Assembly (NCBI GenBank): GCA_025463865.1
Contig: JAODBH010000262.1
Span: 1-36,752 of the forward strand
Source of the DNA: Actinomycetes bacterium
Lineage (GTDB): Bacteria; Actinomycetota; Acidimicrobiia; IMCC26256; Chersky-534
Length of the DNA stretch: 36,752 nucleotides
Reading direction: 5' to 3'
A program made the translations under genes and the position numbers. Below, piece by piece: positions 24,907 to 32,409 of the stretch (within the stretch, counting starts at the first letter, position 1; the number at the start of each line of letters is the position of its first letter). The notes under the pieces are model-generated. The model was given only the letters and a program-made list of their open reading frames with translations. It had not been told where the DNA came from and ran no database searches.

Positions 24907-25401
24907 GTGAGCTCGACCGCGATCATCGTCATGGGCGTGTCCGGATCCGGCAAGACCACCGTGGGCAGGGTGCTCGCGCAGCGTCTCGGGCGGCCGTTCC
25001 TCGACGCCGACTCGTTGCACTCCGACGCGGCCAAAGCCCGCATGCATCGCGGCGAGGCCCTCACCGAGGCGATGCGCGAGCCGTGGCTCGATCGTGTCAA
25101 CGCCGCCATCCGCGCGTCGGAGAGCGAGGGGATCGTCGTCGCGTGCTCCGCGCTCACCCCGGGCGCCCGTGCTCGGCTGGAGCGCGGCCTCGACTCCGTG
25201 CGCTACGTGCTGCTCACCGGAACGCCGGCGCTCCTACGCGACCGGCTGGCCCACCGGAAGGGCCACTTCGCCGGCCCGTCACTGCTCCACTCGCAGCTCG
25301 AGACGCTCGATCCCCCGCCGGACGCGATCGTCGTCGACGTCACCCCACCCCCCGAGGCGATCGTCGACCAGATCGTCGCCGCGCTCTCGTCCGCATCCTG
25401 A
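24907..25401 (+). CDS. gntK: gluconokinase, P-loop type
   Basis: 164-residue kinase of the GntK/IdnK type, which phosphorylates D-gluconate to 6-phosphogluconate with ATP. The P-loop GVSGSGKTT (10-18) is followed by the family pattern LDADSLH, then K-x-R-M-x-x-G, L-T and R-E-P-W-L. The length is standard. The GTG start at 24907 lies eight bases after the stop of the ABC exporter, so it may share that transcript although the jobs seem unrelated. It is convergent with the sulfur cluster. A few positions differ from the usual DGDxLHP signature, so a related small sugar acid is possible. Confidence 0.88.
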   Translation: MSSTAIIVMGVSGSGKTTVGRVLAQRLGRPFLDADSLHSDAAKARMHRGEALTEAMREPWLDRVNAAIRASESEGIVVACSALTPGARARLERGLDSVRYVLLTGTPALLRDRLAHRKGHFAGPSLLHSQLETLDPPPDAIVVDVTPPPEAIVDQIVAALSSAS

Positions 25402-25417
25402 TCACATCGGGCGGCGG

Positions 25418-25639
25418 CTACTCGGGGAGGACGGTGTCCTCGCTGGTGCGGTGCTCGATGTCGGGGTTCTCGGGGTCGTCGATCTCGACGTCGCGGTCGT
25501 CCGTGCGCTCGTCGGACTCGGCGAGGATCTCGTAGGCCTGGGCTTCCGGATCGTCGCTGCCGGCGTCGATCTCGTCGGTGAGCAGCTCTTCGGCCCGCTC
25601 GTGCACGCGGTCCGGGTCGGGGATGGCTTCGTCGGTCAT
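25418..25639 (-). CDS. small acidic protein coupled to cysN
   Basis: 73-residue, strongly acidic protein (about a third Asp/Glu) with no hydrophobic segment and no motif I recognise; it looks largely disordered apart from a possible helix near PDRVHERAEELL. Its ATG overlaps the cysN stop (ATGA), so translation is coupled, and it is the last gene of the cysC-cysH-cysD-cysN unit. It could be an accessory to ATP sulfurylase or simply ride on the operon. G/C-ending codons support it as a real gene. Confidence 0.7.
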   Translation of the reverse strand: MTDEAIPDPDRVHERAEELLTDEIDAGSDDPEAQAYEILAESDERTDDRDVEIDDPENPDIEHRTSEDTVLPE

Positions 25640-26892
25640 GCGCCCAGTGTCGCGCGCTCACGGACGAGCCCGGCCCCGACGGTCGCGTTGGTGGCTTCGT
25701 CGATGAGGATGAAGCTCCCGGTCGTGCGGTGCTCACGGTACGGGTCGAGCGCCAGCTCGGTGGCGCTCTGCAACCGGACCAGGCCGATCTCGTTGATGTC
25801 GAGCGTTTCGGCCGGCTCGGCGACGAGCGTGTCGACGTCGGTGCGGTGGACGAGCTCGCGCACGAGCACCGGGGTCGTGCGGGTGGTGTGCTTCAGGAGG
25901 TATCGGGCGCCCGAGCGCAAGGGCGCGCCGTCCATCCAACACACCGTGGCGTCGAACGAGTTGGTGACCTCCGGAGCGTCGTCGACCGGCGCGACGAGGT
26001 CGCCACGACCGATGTCGAGCTCGTCGACGAAGGTCATCCGGATCGCTCGGGGCGCGGACGCGGCGTCCAGCTCGCCGTCGAACGTGGCGATCGACGCGAT
26101 GGTCGTGCGCAAACCGCTCGGGAGGATGACCACATCGTCGCCGGGCGCGAACACGCCGGATGCAATCGAGCCCGCGTACCCGCGGCTCTCGCTGGAGCCC
26201 GGGCGCGGCTTCACCACCCACTGGATCGGGAAGCGACCGGGCTTCGCGGCCGGCGCGACGTCGTCGAGCCGGACGTCCTCCAGGTACGACAGCAACGCGG
26301 GACCCTTGTACCAGGGCATCTCGACGGAGGGATCGACGACGTTGTCACCCCGGAGCGCCGACATCGGGATCGGCGTGACCTGGAGGTCGAGCGACGCGGA
26401 GAACTCGAGGAACGCGGCGACGATGTCGTCGAACACCGACTCGGACCAGTCGACGAGGTCCATCTTGTTCACCGCGAGCACGATGTGGCGGATGCCGAGC
26501 AGCGACGCGACGTAGGCGTGACGCCGGGACTGCTCGCGCAAGCCGTGCGCGGCGTCGACCAGCACCACCGCGAGATCTGCAGTCGACGCGCCCGTGACCA
26601 TGTTGCGGGTGTACTGGGCGTGGCCCGGCGTGTCGGCGATGATGAACTTGCGGTTCGGCGTGGCGAAGTAGCGGTACGCGACGTCGATGGTGATGCCCTG
26701 CTCGCGCTCGGCCCGCAGCCCGTCGGTGAGGAGCGCGAGGTCGACGCCCTCGTGACCGCGCTTGCGGCTCGACGCGGCGACCGCGGCGAGCTGGTCCTCG
26801 AAGATCTGCTTGCTGTCGTGGAGCAGGCGACCGATGAGGGTGCTCTTGCCGTCGTCGACCGAGCCGGCGGTGGCGAACCGGAGCAGGTCCAT
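25636..26892 (-). CDS. cysN: sulfate adenylyltransferase GTPase subunit
   Basis: Regulatory GTPase subunit of ATP sulfurylase; with CysD it turns sulfate and ATP into adenosine 5'-phosphosulfate (APS), using GTP hydrolysis to drive the reaction. The EF-Tu-like G domain is complete: G1 GSVDDGKST (10-18), G3 DTPGH (87-91), G4 NKMD (142-145), then SAL for G5, followed by two beta-barrel domains. At 418 residues it is a stand-alone CysN, not the CysNC fusion common in other actinobacteria; the kinase is encoded separately at 28545-29105. The ATG at 26892 abuts the cysD stop with no gap, and the gene overlaps the small acidic ORF at its end. Confidence 0.96.
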   Translation of the reverse strand: MDLLRFATAGSVDDGKSTLIGRLLHDSKQIFEDQLAAVAASSRKRGHEGVDLALLTDGLRAEREQGITIDVAYRYFATPNRKFIIADTPGHAQYTRNMVTGASTADLAVVLVDAAHGLREQSRRHAYVASLLGIRHIVLAVNKMDLVDWSESVFDDIVAAFLEFSASLDLQVTPIPMSALRGDNVVDPSVEMPWYKGPALLSYLEDVRLDDVAPAAKPGRFPIQWVVKPRPGSSESRGYAGSIASGVFAPGDDVVILPSGLRTTIASIATFDGELDAASAPRAIRMTFVDELDIGRGDLVAPVDDAPEVTNSFDATVCWMDGAPLRSGARYLLKHTTRTTPVLVRELVHRTDVDTLVAEPAETLDINEIGLVRLQSATELALDPYREHRTTGSFILIDEATNATVGAGLVRERATLGA

Positions 26893-27813
26893 CTAGAAGT
26901 AGCCCTCACGCTTGCGGTCTTCCATGGCCGACTCGGAGAAGCGGTCGTCGGCGCGGGTCGCGCCGCGCTCGGTGACCCGGGCCGCAGCAACCTCGGCGAT
27001 GATCTCGTCGAGGGTCGCGGCGGGCGAACGCACGGCCCCGGTGCAGGTGGCGTCGCCGACGGTGCGGAAGCGCACGGTCTCGGTGAAGGCGGTCTCGCCC
27101 TCGCCTGGGCGGACCCACCGGCTCGTGGCGAGGAGCATGCCGTCGCGCTCCACGACCTCGCGGCGGTGGGCGAAGTAGATGGGGGGCAGCTCGATGTGCT
27201 CGCGCTGGACGTAGTGCCAGACGTCGAGCTCGGTCCAGTCGGAGATGGGGAACGCGCGCACGTTCTCCCCCGGCCGCACCCGCCCGTTGTAGAGCTGCCA
27301 GAGCTCCGGACGCTGGCGGCGGGGGTCCCACTGCCCGAACGCATCCCGGAAGCTGAGGACGCGCTCCTTGGCCCGGGCCTTCTCCTCGTCGCGTCGGGCG
27401 CCGCCGATGCAGGCGTCGAAGCCGTGTGCGGTGATCGCGTCGAGGAGGGTGACCGTCTGGAGCCGGTTGCGCGACGCATCGGGACCGAGGTCGGGGGCGC
27501 GCCCGGTGTCGATCGACTCCTGCACGGACGCGACGACGAGCTCGACGCCGAGCTCCGCGGCGCGGCTGTCGCGGAACTCGATCACCTCGGCGAAGTTGTG
27601 GCCGGTGTCGACGTGCATGACCGGGAACGGGATGTTGCCGGGGCGGAAGGCCTTCTCCGCCAGCCGCAGGATCACCGCGGAGTCCTTGCCGCCACTGAAG
27701 AGGAGGACCGGGCGCTCGAACTCGGCGGCGACCTCGCGCAGGACGAAGATCGCGTGGGACTCGAGCACGTCGAGCTGCGAGAGCTGCTCGGAGGCCCGTT
27801 CGGTGAAGGTCAT
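26893..27813 (-). CDS. cysD: sulfate adenylyltransferase catalytic subunit
   Basis: Catalytic subunit of ATP sulfurylase, 306 residues, the standard size. The PP-loop SGGKDS is at 40-45 and binds ATP. Further conserved blocks include FPVMHVDTGHNFAE, CIGGARRDEEKARAKER and FRDAFGQWDPRRQRPELW. The C-terminus RFSESAMEDRKREGYF is characteristic. The ATG at 27813 follows only a weak ribosome-binding site; the preceding 85 bases carry the tandem repeat next to cysH. It works as a complex with CysN, encoded directly downstream with zero spacing. Confidence 0.96.
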   Translation of the reverse strand: MTFTERASEQLSQLDVLESHAIFVLREVAAEFERPVLLFSGGKDSAVILRLAEKAFRPGNIPFPVMHVDTGHNFAEVIEFRDSRAAELGVELVVASVQESIDTGRAPDLGPDASRNRLQTVTLLDAITAHGFDACIGGARRDEEKARAKERVLSFRDAFGQWDPRRQRPELWQLYNGRVRPGENVRAFPISDWTELDVWHYVQREHIELPPIYFAHRREVVERDGMLLATSRWVRPGEGETAFTETVRFRTVGDATCTGAVRSPAATLDEIIAEVAAARVTERGATRADDRFSESAMEDRKREGYF

Positions 27814-27848
27814 CGGACTCGATTCGAGGGGTCGTTCATCGGTGCAGC

Positions 27849-27908
27849 GCGTTCACCGGTGCGGCGTTCACCGGTGCGGCGTTCACAGGTGCGGCGTTCA
27901 CAGGTGGA
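27849..27908. repeat. four tandem 15-bp units across the cysH stop codon
   Basis: Units of the form GCGTTCACCGGTGCG lie at 27849-27863 and 27864-27878 (identical), 27879-27893 (one change) and 27894-27908 (three changes). The last unit contains the cysH stop. Read on the minus strand each copy carries an in-register TGA, so the array looks like repeated duplication of the gene end. Two units contain the 8-base palindrome CACCGGTG. Confidence 0.9.
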
Positions 27909-28566
27909 GCCCGCACTCGGTCTTGTCGGTGCCGACCCAGCGACCCGAACGGGGGTCGGCCCCGAGGACGACCTTCTGGGTGCACGGCCAGCAGCCGACC
28001 GACGCGTAGCCCTGGGCGACGAGCGGGTTGACCGGCACGTCGTGCTCGGCGATGTAGCCGTCGACGTCGAGGTCGCTCCAGTTGGCGATCGGGTTGATCT
28101 TGACGACACCGCGGCGGTCACGGCTGACGATGGGCGTGTCGGCGCGGGCCGCGGAGTCGGCCCGGCGCAGCCCGCTCAGCCACGCGGTGTGGGTGGCGAG
28201 CAGGTCGTCGAGCGGCTTCACCTTGCGGACGAAGCAGCACGCGTCGGTGTCGGTCTTCCAGAGGTCGTCGAGTGGGAGGTCGGGAGTGAGCACGTTGACC
28301 TTGATCCCGTACTTCTCCTCGACCCGGGCGACGGTCTCGTGGGTCTCCGCGAAGTGGTACTGGGTGTCGAGGAACGCGACCTCGATGCGCGGGTCGACCT
28401 TCATCGCGACGTCGATCAGCACCGCGTCACCCATCGACGCGAGGAGCACGAGCCCGTCGCCGAAGGTGTCGACGGCCCACGTGATGGCTGCGGATGCCGG
28501 CTTCGACTCGAACGCCTTGGAACGGGCCTCGAGGTCGACGTCGGTCAGGAGTTGAGCGTGAGCCAC
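27898..28566 (-). CDS. cysH: APS reductase (iron-sulfur type)
   Basis: Reduces APS (or PAPS) to sulfite with thioredoxin. From the GTG at 28566 it has 222 residues. The [4Fe-4S] ligands are Cys110-Cys111 (DACCFVRKV) and Cys192/Cys195 (GCWPCTQ), and the catalytic Cys218 is in the C-terminal KTECGLH. These mark the APS-reductase class found in mycobacteria and plants, rather than E. coli PAPS reductase, which lacks the cluster. FLDTQYHFAET and the degenerate PP-loop ASMGDAVL also match. The GTG at 28566 is preferred over the ATG at 28581 because GGAGG (28571-28575) lies just before it. It overlaps the cysC end by 22 bases. A four-unit tandem repeat spans its stop. Confidence 0.94.
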   Translation of the reverse strand: MAHAQLLTDVDLEARSKAFESKPASAAITWAVDTFGDGLVLLASMGDAVLIDVAMKVDPRIEVAFLDTQYHFAETHETVARVEEKYGIKVNVLTPDLPLDDLWKTDTDACCFVRKVKPLDDLLATHTAWLSGLRRADSAARADTPIVSRDRRGVVKINPIANWSDLDVDGYIAEHDVPVNPLVAQGYASVGCWPCTQKVVLGADPRSGRWVGTDKTECGLHL

Positions 28567-29105
28567 AACGCCTCCACACATTCGTCGACCGAGCGATCCT
28601 GGGTGTGGAGCACGAGCTCCGCCGCCAGAGGGGCCTCGTAGGGATCGTCGACCCCGGTCAGGTGGCTGATCTCACCCGACCGCTGCTTCGCGTACAGACC
28701 CTTGACGTCGCGCTCGGCGCAGACCTCGGTGGGCGTCGCGACCCAGACCTCGACGAACCGACCGTCGTGGCGGGTCCGGATCTCCTCGCGCGTCGACCGG
28801 TACGGAGAGATGACCGCGCACACCGTGGTCACGCCGTTCCGGGACAGGAGGTCGGCGACGAAGCCGATCCGGCGGACGTTCTCCTCGCGGTCCTCACGGG
28901 AGAACCCGAGGCCCTTGCCGAGGGCTTCGCGGAGCACGTCGCCGTCGAGGACCTCGACCGGCACGCCCTCCTCGCGGAGCCGGGCGGCGAAGGCGTGGGC
29001 GAGCGTGGTCTTGCCCGCCGACGGGAGACCCGTGAGCCACACCGTCCGCCCGACCGCGGGCCGCGCGTCGAAGCTCTCGTCGATGGCCGCGGCGGTGGTT
29101 TCCAT
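28545..29105 (-). CDS. cysC: adenylylsulfate (APS) kinase
   Basis: Phosphorylates APS to PAPS. The protein has 186 residues from the ATG at 29105. The P-loop GLPSAGKT is at 26-33, LDGDVLREAL follows, then GFSREDREENVRRIGFVADLL and the lid with GLYAKQRSGEISHLTGVDDPYE, all typical of CysC. The start is supported by a promoter with -35 TTGTCG and -10 TAACCT ending seven bases upstream, meaning a leaderless mRNA; a TTG at 29141 would lie inside that promoter. It is the first gene of the cysC-H-D-N unit. With both CysC and an APS reductase present, PAPS may serve sulfotransferases rather than reduction. Confidence 0.94.
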   Translation of the reverse strand: METTAAAIDESFDARPAVGRTVWLTGLPSAGKTTLAHAFAARLREEGVPVEVLDGDVLREALGKGLGFSREDREENVRRIGFVADLLSRNGVTTVCAVISPYRSTREEIRTRHDGRFVEVWVATPTEVCAERDVKGLYAKQRSGEISHLTGVDDPYEAPLAAELVLHTQDRSVDECVEALWLTLNS

Positions 29106-29112
29106 GGGCAAA

Positions 29113-29141
29113 AGGTTACCGGCGCAAACCCGACTCGACAA
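29113..29141 (-). promoter_or_regulatory. leaderless promoter of the cysCHDN operon
   Basis: TTGTCG (29141-29136) and TAACCT (29118-29113) are 17 bases apart, and the -10 box ends seven bases before the cysC ATG. The -35 box is the complement of one of three CGACAA copies in this gap (29136, 29168, 29182), which suggests a regulator site overlapping the promoter. Confidence 0.6.
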
Positions 29142-29180
29142 CTCGGGAATTACCCTTTACCGTACGGCGACAAATGCGAG

Positions 29181-29209
29181 TCGACAAGTCAGAAATGTCG
29201 CCTTACCCT
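29181..29209 (+). promoter_or_regulatory. promoter of the sulfur-import ABC operon
   Basis: TCGACA (29181-29186) and TACCCT (29204-29209) are 17 bases apart, pointing away from the cysC promoter. The -35 box lies in the second of two related 20-base stretches (29132-29151 and 29178-29197, 15 of 20 identical). The leader to the GTG at 29258 is about 40 bases and carries GAGGAG at 29243-29248. Confidence 0.5.
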
Positions 29210-29257
29210 TGAGCGGCCTGCTTCTGCGGGTCGCAAGTCCCTGAGGAGCCTTCCACC

Positions 29258-30322
29258 GTGTCGCACCGACCCCGCCCCCGTAGGCGCCGGATCACCAGGA
29301 TCACCGCCCTGCTCGCCCTGTCGACGCTGGCCCTCGCCGGCCTCGGGGCCGGGGTGGCCGGCGCCGCGACCAAGCAGGCGCAGGTGACGCTGCGCCTCGG
29401 CTACTTCCCGAACGTCACCCACGGCTCCGCGATCGTCGGGGTCGAGAGCGGCATCTTCGCGAAGAAGCTCGGGAACAACGTCACCCTGAAGACCTCCAGC
29501 TTCAACGCCGGCCCCGACGAGGTCCAGGCCCTCTTCTCGGACGCGCTCGACATCGCCTACATCGGCCCGAGCCCCAGCGTGACCGCCTACCAGCAGTCGC
29601 ACGGTCAGGCCATCCGCATCATCAGCGGTGCCGCGTCGGGCGGAGCCTCCCTGGTCGTGAAGCCGACGATCACCAAAGCGGCCGACCTCAAGGGCAAGAA
29701 GCTCGCGTCTCCGCAGCTCGGCAACACGCAGGACGTGGCCCTGCGCAGCTGGCTGCTCAAGAAGGGCCTCAAGACCACGACGAGCGGCGGCGGTGACGTC
29801 TCGATCCTCCCGCAGGACAACGCGACCACGCTCGCCTCGTTCCAGGCCGGCTCGATCGACGGCGCCTGGGTGCCCGAACCCTGGGCCTCGCGTCTCGTGG
29901 CCGAGGGTGGCGGCAAGGTCCTCGTCAACGAAGCGTCCCTGTGGCCGAAGGGCCAGTTCGTCACCACGCAGGTGATCGTCCGGACCGCGTTCCTCAAGGA
30001 CCACCCCGACGCGGTGAAGAAGTTCCTCGCCGGCCAGGTCGCGACGACCGACTACATCGCGCAGAACCCGGTGAAGGCGCAGGCGCTCGTGGGTCAGGGC
30101 ATCACCAAGCTCACGGGCAAGCCGCTCAGCGCGTCGCTCATCGCGTCGTCGTTCAAGACGCTGCAGTTCACCAACGACCCGATCTCCTCGTCGCTACGCG
30201 CCGACACGAAGAACGCGGAGCAGCTCGGGCTCCTCAGCAAGGTCGATCTCAAGGGCATCTACGACCTCAAGCTCCTCAACCAGGTGCTCAAGGCGCAGGG
30301 CAAACCAGCGGTGAAGGGATGA
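29258..30322 (+). CDS. ABC transporter substrate-binding protein (sulfonate/taurine type)
   Basis: 354-residue periplasmic-type binding protein of the SsuA/TauA/NrtA family. A signal peptide is clear: Arg-rich start (RPRPRRRRITR), hydrophobic core 17-35 and a likely cleavage after Ala36. No lipobox Cys is present, which is unusual for an actinobacterium, where such proteins are normally lipid-anchored. The mature start LRLGYFPNVTHGSAIVG and DIAYIGPSPSVTAYQQ are characteristic. GTG start with GAGGAG nine bases upstream. It heads an import operon with ATPase and permease, divergent from cysCHDN, so the ligand is most likely an organosulfur compound or sulfate; sequence alone cannot separate these, and nitrate-type ligands belong to the same fold. 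Confidence 0.9.
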   Translation: MSHRPRPRRRRITRITALLALSTLALAGLGAGVAGAATKQAQVTLRLGYFPNVTHGSAIVGVESGIFAKKLGNNVTLKTSSFNAGPDEVQALFSDALDIAYIGPSPSVTAYQQSHGQAIRIISGAASGGASLVVKPTITKAADLKGKKLASPQLGNTQDVALRSWLLKKGLKTTTSGGGDVSILPQDNATTLASFQAGSIDGAWVPEPWASRLVAEGGGKVLVNEASLWPKGQFVTTQVIVRTAFLKDHPDAVKKFLAGQVATTDYIAQNPVKAQALVGQGITKLTGKPLSASLIASSFKTLQFTNDPISSSLRADTKNAEQLGLLSKVDLKGIYDLKLLNQVLKAQGKPAVKG

Positions 30323-30326
30323 GTCG

Positions 30327-31154
30327 ATGAGCTTGGCACTGCCGTGGACCACGAGTACGAGACGGGCCGAGGACGAGTCCGTGCTACCGCTCGACGTCCC
30401 GGCAGTGCGGCTCGACTCGGTGTCGAAGGTCTTCGGGCACGCACCCCACGCGGTCCACGCGCTCGACAACGTGTCCCTCGAGGTCCAGCCGGGCGAGTTC
30501 GTCTGCCTGCTCGGCGCTTCGGGCTGCGGCAAGAGCACGCTGCTCAACATCCTCGCCGGACTCGACCAGCCGACGGCGGGCACCGCCAGCGTGAACGGCC
30601 GGGTCACCCTGATGTTCCAGGAATCGGCCCTGTTCCCGTGGCTGACCGTGTTCGGCAACGTCGACCTGGCGCTGCGCCTGCGCGGCCTCGCGAAGGCCGA
30701 CCGCAAGGTCGAGGTCGAGCGTCTCCTCGATCTCGTGCATCTCCACGGCTTCGAGAAGAAGCGTCCGCACCAACTCTCGGGCGGCATGCGCCAACGCGTC
30801 GCCCTCGCGCGGGCGCTGGCGCAGGACGCCGACGTCCTGCTGATGGACGAGCCGTTCGGAGCCCTCGACGCCATGACCCGCGACCTGCTCCACGAGGAGC
30901 TCGAGCGTCTCGTGATGCAACGCCGCCTCACCGTCGTGTTCGTCACCCACAACGTGCGCGAAGCGGTGCGGCTGGGCGACCGGGTCGTCCTGCTGTCGAG
31001 CCGCCCCGGACGGGTGACGGCGGAGTTCCCGGTCGACATCGCCCGGCCCCGCCGCATCGAGACCCCGGAGGTGGGCGTCCTCTCGACCGAGATCACCGCG
31101 CGCCTGCGGGCCGAGGTCCGGCGCCACGGATCGGACGAGTCCGTTGCTCACTGA
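30327..31154 (+). CDS. ABC transporter ATPase (SsuB/TauB type)
   Basis: 275-residue import ATPase. Walker A GASGCGKST is at 63-71, the Q-loop is in LMFQESALFPWLTV, the signature is LSGGMRQR, Walker B is VLLMDEPFGALD, and the switch His is in VFVTHNVREA. The ALFPWLTV-x-x-NV segment is typical of nitrate/sulfonate/taurine importers. A 22-residue N-terminal extension precedes the domain. ATG at 30327, four bases after the binding-protein stop; its end overlaps the permease start by 11 bases. It powers uptake by the neighbouring permease. Confidence 0.93.
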   Translation: MSLALPWTTSTRRAEDESVLPLDVPAVRLDSVSKVFGHAPHAVHALDNVSLEVQPGEFVCLLGASGCGKSTLLNILAGLDQPTAGTASVNGRVTLMFQESALFPWLTVFGNVDLALRLRGLAKADRKVEVERLLDLVHLHGFEKKRPHQLSGGMRQRVALARALAQDADVLLMDEPFGALDAMTRDLLHEELERLVMQRRLTVVFVTHNVREAVRLGDRVVLLSSRPGRVTAEFPVDIARPRRIETPEVGVLSTEITARLRAEVRRHGSDESVAH

Positions 31155-32013
31155 TCCCGGACGCACGCACTTCGACGCGGAGATCTCGGGCCTCGACGCG
31201 CTCGATCTCGCCGAAGCCCCGCGGATCGGGCTCGGGCGACGCATCTGGGCCACGACCTGGCCCAAGCTCCTGGCCATCGCGATCGCGCTCCTCATCTGGC
31301 AACTCGTGTTCTGGAGCGGCTGGAAGCCCGACTACGTACTCCCCAGCCCGTCGTCCGTGTTCGGCCGACTCTTCAGCGAATGGTCCAAGGCGATGGAAGG
31401 GGCCGGCACCACGTTGCGCCGCGCGGGGGTCGGCTTCACGATCGCGGTGGTGATCGGCAGCGTGGTCGGGGCGCTCGTCTCCCGGAGCAAGGTGCTCCGC
31501 TCGGGCATCGGCTCGATGATCACCGGCCTCCAGACCATGCCCTCGGTCGCCTGGTTCCCCGCAGCCATCGCGCTGTTCAAACTGGGCGAGGGCGCGATCC
31601 TCTTCGTGGTCATCCTCGGCGCGGCGCCCGCAGTTGCCAACGGGCTCATCGCCGGCGTGGACCAGATCCCGCCGCTGCTCGTACGGGCGGGCCACGTGCT
31701 CGGGGCCCGTCGGACCAAGCTCTTCCGCTTCGTGATCGCGCCGGCTGCGGTCCCCGCGTACGTCACCGGTCTCAAGCAGGGCTGGGCCTTCGCCTGGCGC
31801 AGCCTCATGGCGGGTGAGCTCATCGTCCTGATCGCGGGGAAGACGTCGCTCGGCCAGCAGCTCCAGGCCAACAAGGACCTCAACGACATGGTGGGCCTCT
31901 ACGCCACGATGGTCGTGATCTTCGTGATCGGAGTGCTGGTCGACTCCGTCGTCTTCGGGAACCTCGAGCGGTTCGTACGGCACCGCTACGGCCTCGACGA
32001 CTCCGGCGACTGA
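31144..32013 (+). CDS. ABC transporter permease (SsuC/TauC type)
   Basis: 289-residue inner-membrane permease with about six helices, the usual size. The cytoplasmic coupling segment (EAA-like) runs from GVDQIPPLLVRAGHVLGARR to the following FRFVIAPAAVPAYVTGLKQG, and WAFAWRSLMAGEL is the common ending of the family. The start is a TTG at 31144 inside the ATPase gene (11-base overlap), which implies coupled translation; no better start is nearby. A hydrophilic N-terminus of about 35 residues precedes helix 1. It completes the three-part importer. Confidence 0.93.
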   Translation: MLTDPGRTHFDAEISGLDALDLAEAPRIGLGRRIWATTWPKLLAIAIALLIWQLVFWSGWKPDYVLPSPSSVFGRLFSEWSKAMEGAGTTLRRAGVGFTIAVVIGSVVGALVSRSKVLRSGIGSMITGLQTMPSVAWFPAAIALFKLGEGAILFVVILGAAPAVANGLIAGVDQIPPLLVRAGHVLGARRTKLFRFVIAPAAVPAYVTGLKQGWAFAWRSLMAGELIVLIAGKTSLGQQLQANKDLNDMVGLYATMVVIFVIGVLVDSVVFGNLERFVRHRYGLDDSGD

Positions 32014-32058
32014 GCCGCTCCTCCAGCCACGGCGAAGCCGAGATTTCACCCGACGTAC

Positions 32059-32084
32059 GTGTTGGGACGGGGCACCGGGGGTAC
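32059..32084 (+). promoter_or_regulatory. possible SigF/SigB-like promoter before the WhiB gene
   Basis: GTGTT (32059-32063) and GGGTAC (32079-32084) are 15 bases apart, similar to the GTTT/GGGTA promoters of SigF-type sigma factors. The -10 box ends nine bases before the ATG at 32094. The 32014-32093 gap holds nothing else I can name. Confidence 0.35.
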
Positions 32085-32093
32085 GAGTGGGTC

Positions 32094-32387
32094 ATGCAGG
32101 CTGAGGAGCTCATCACCAACCCGCGCCAGAGTCCGCCGTGGATGAAGTATGCGGCGTGCCAGGAGAGCGATACCTCGCTCTTCTACCCGGCGTCCGAATC
32201 GGACAGTGGGCCGGCCATCCGGATCTGCGCAGAGTGCCCGGTCCGTACGTTGTGCCTCGACGAGGCCGTGCGCCGACCCGAGCTCTTCGGCATCTGGGGC
32301 GGGACCACCGAGACGGAGCGGCGCATCATGCGCCGCAACGAGCGTCTCCAGCGGGCCGGCCTCGGCGACCTCGCCGCCTGGGGTTAG
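32094..32387 (+). CDS. WhiB-family iron-sulfur transcription factor
   Basis: 97-residue Wbl protein, a family confined to actinobacteria and their phages. The four [4Fe-4S] ligands are Cys22, Cys45, Cys48 and Cys54 (C-x2-C-x5-C for the last three), followed by the turn GIWGG (66-70) and a basic C-terminal patch (RRIMRRNERLQR) for DNA contact. These proteins bind the main sigma factor and respond to redox or nitric oxide. Placed between the sulfur-import operon and two TauD-type genes, it may link sulfur supply to cluster or redox state, but that is inference from position. The ATG at 32094 is the natural start. Confidence 0.95.
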   Translation: MQAEELITNPRQSPPWMKYAACQESDTSLFYPASESDSGPAIRICAECPVRTLCLDEAVRRPELFGIWGGTTETERRIMRRNERLQRAGLGDLAAWG

Positions 32388-32409
32388 AGCCCACGGGCAA
32401 TCCCGCTCG

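Noticed and set aside
27849-27908. CRISPR-like array
   Set aside because: Units are contiguous 15-bp tandem copies with no spacers and no cas genes nearby.
25729-28641. 970-codon open frame on the plus strand opposite cysN, cysD and cysH
   Set aside because: It is the antisense shadow of three well-recognised genes; GC-rich codon bias leaves the opposite strand free of stops. The translation is Arg/Asp/Val/His-rich without any domain.
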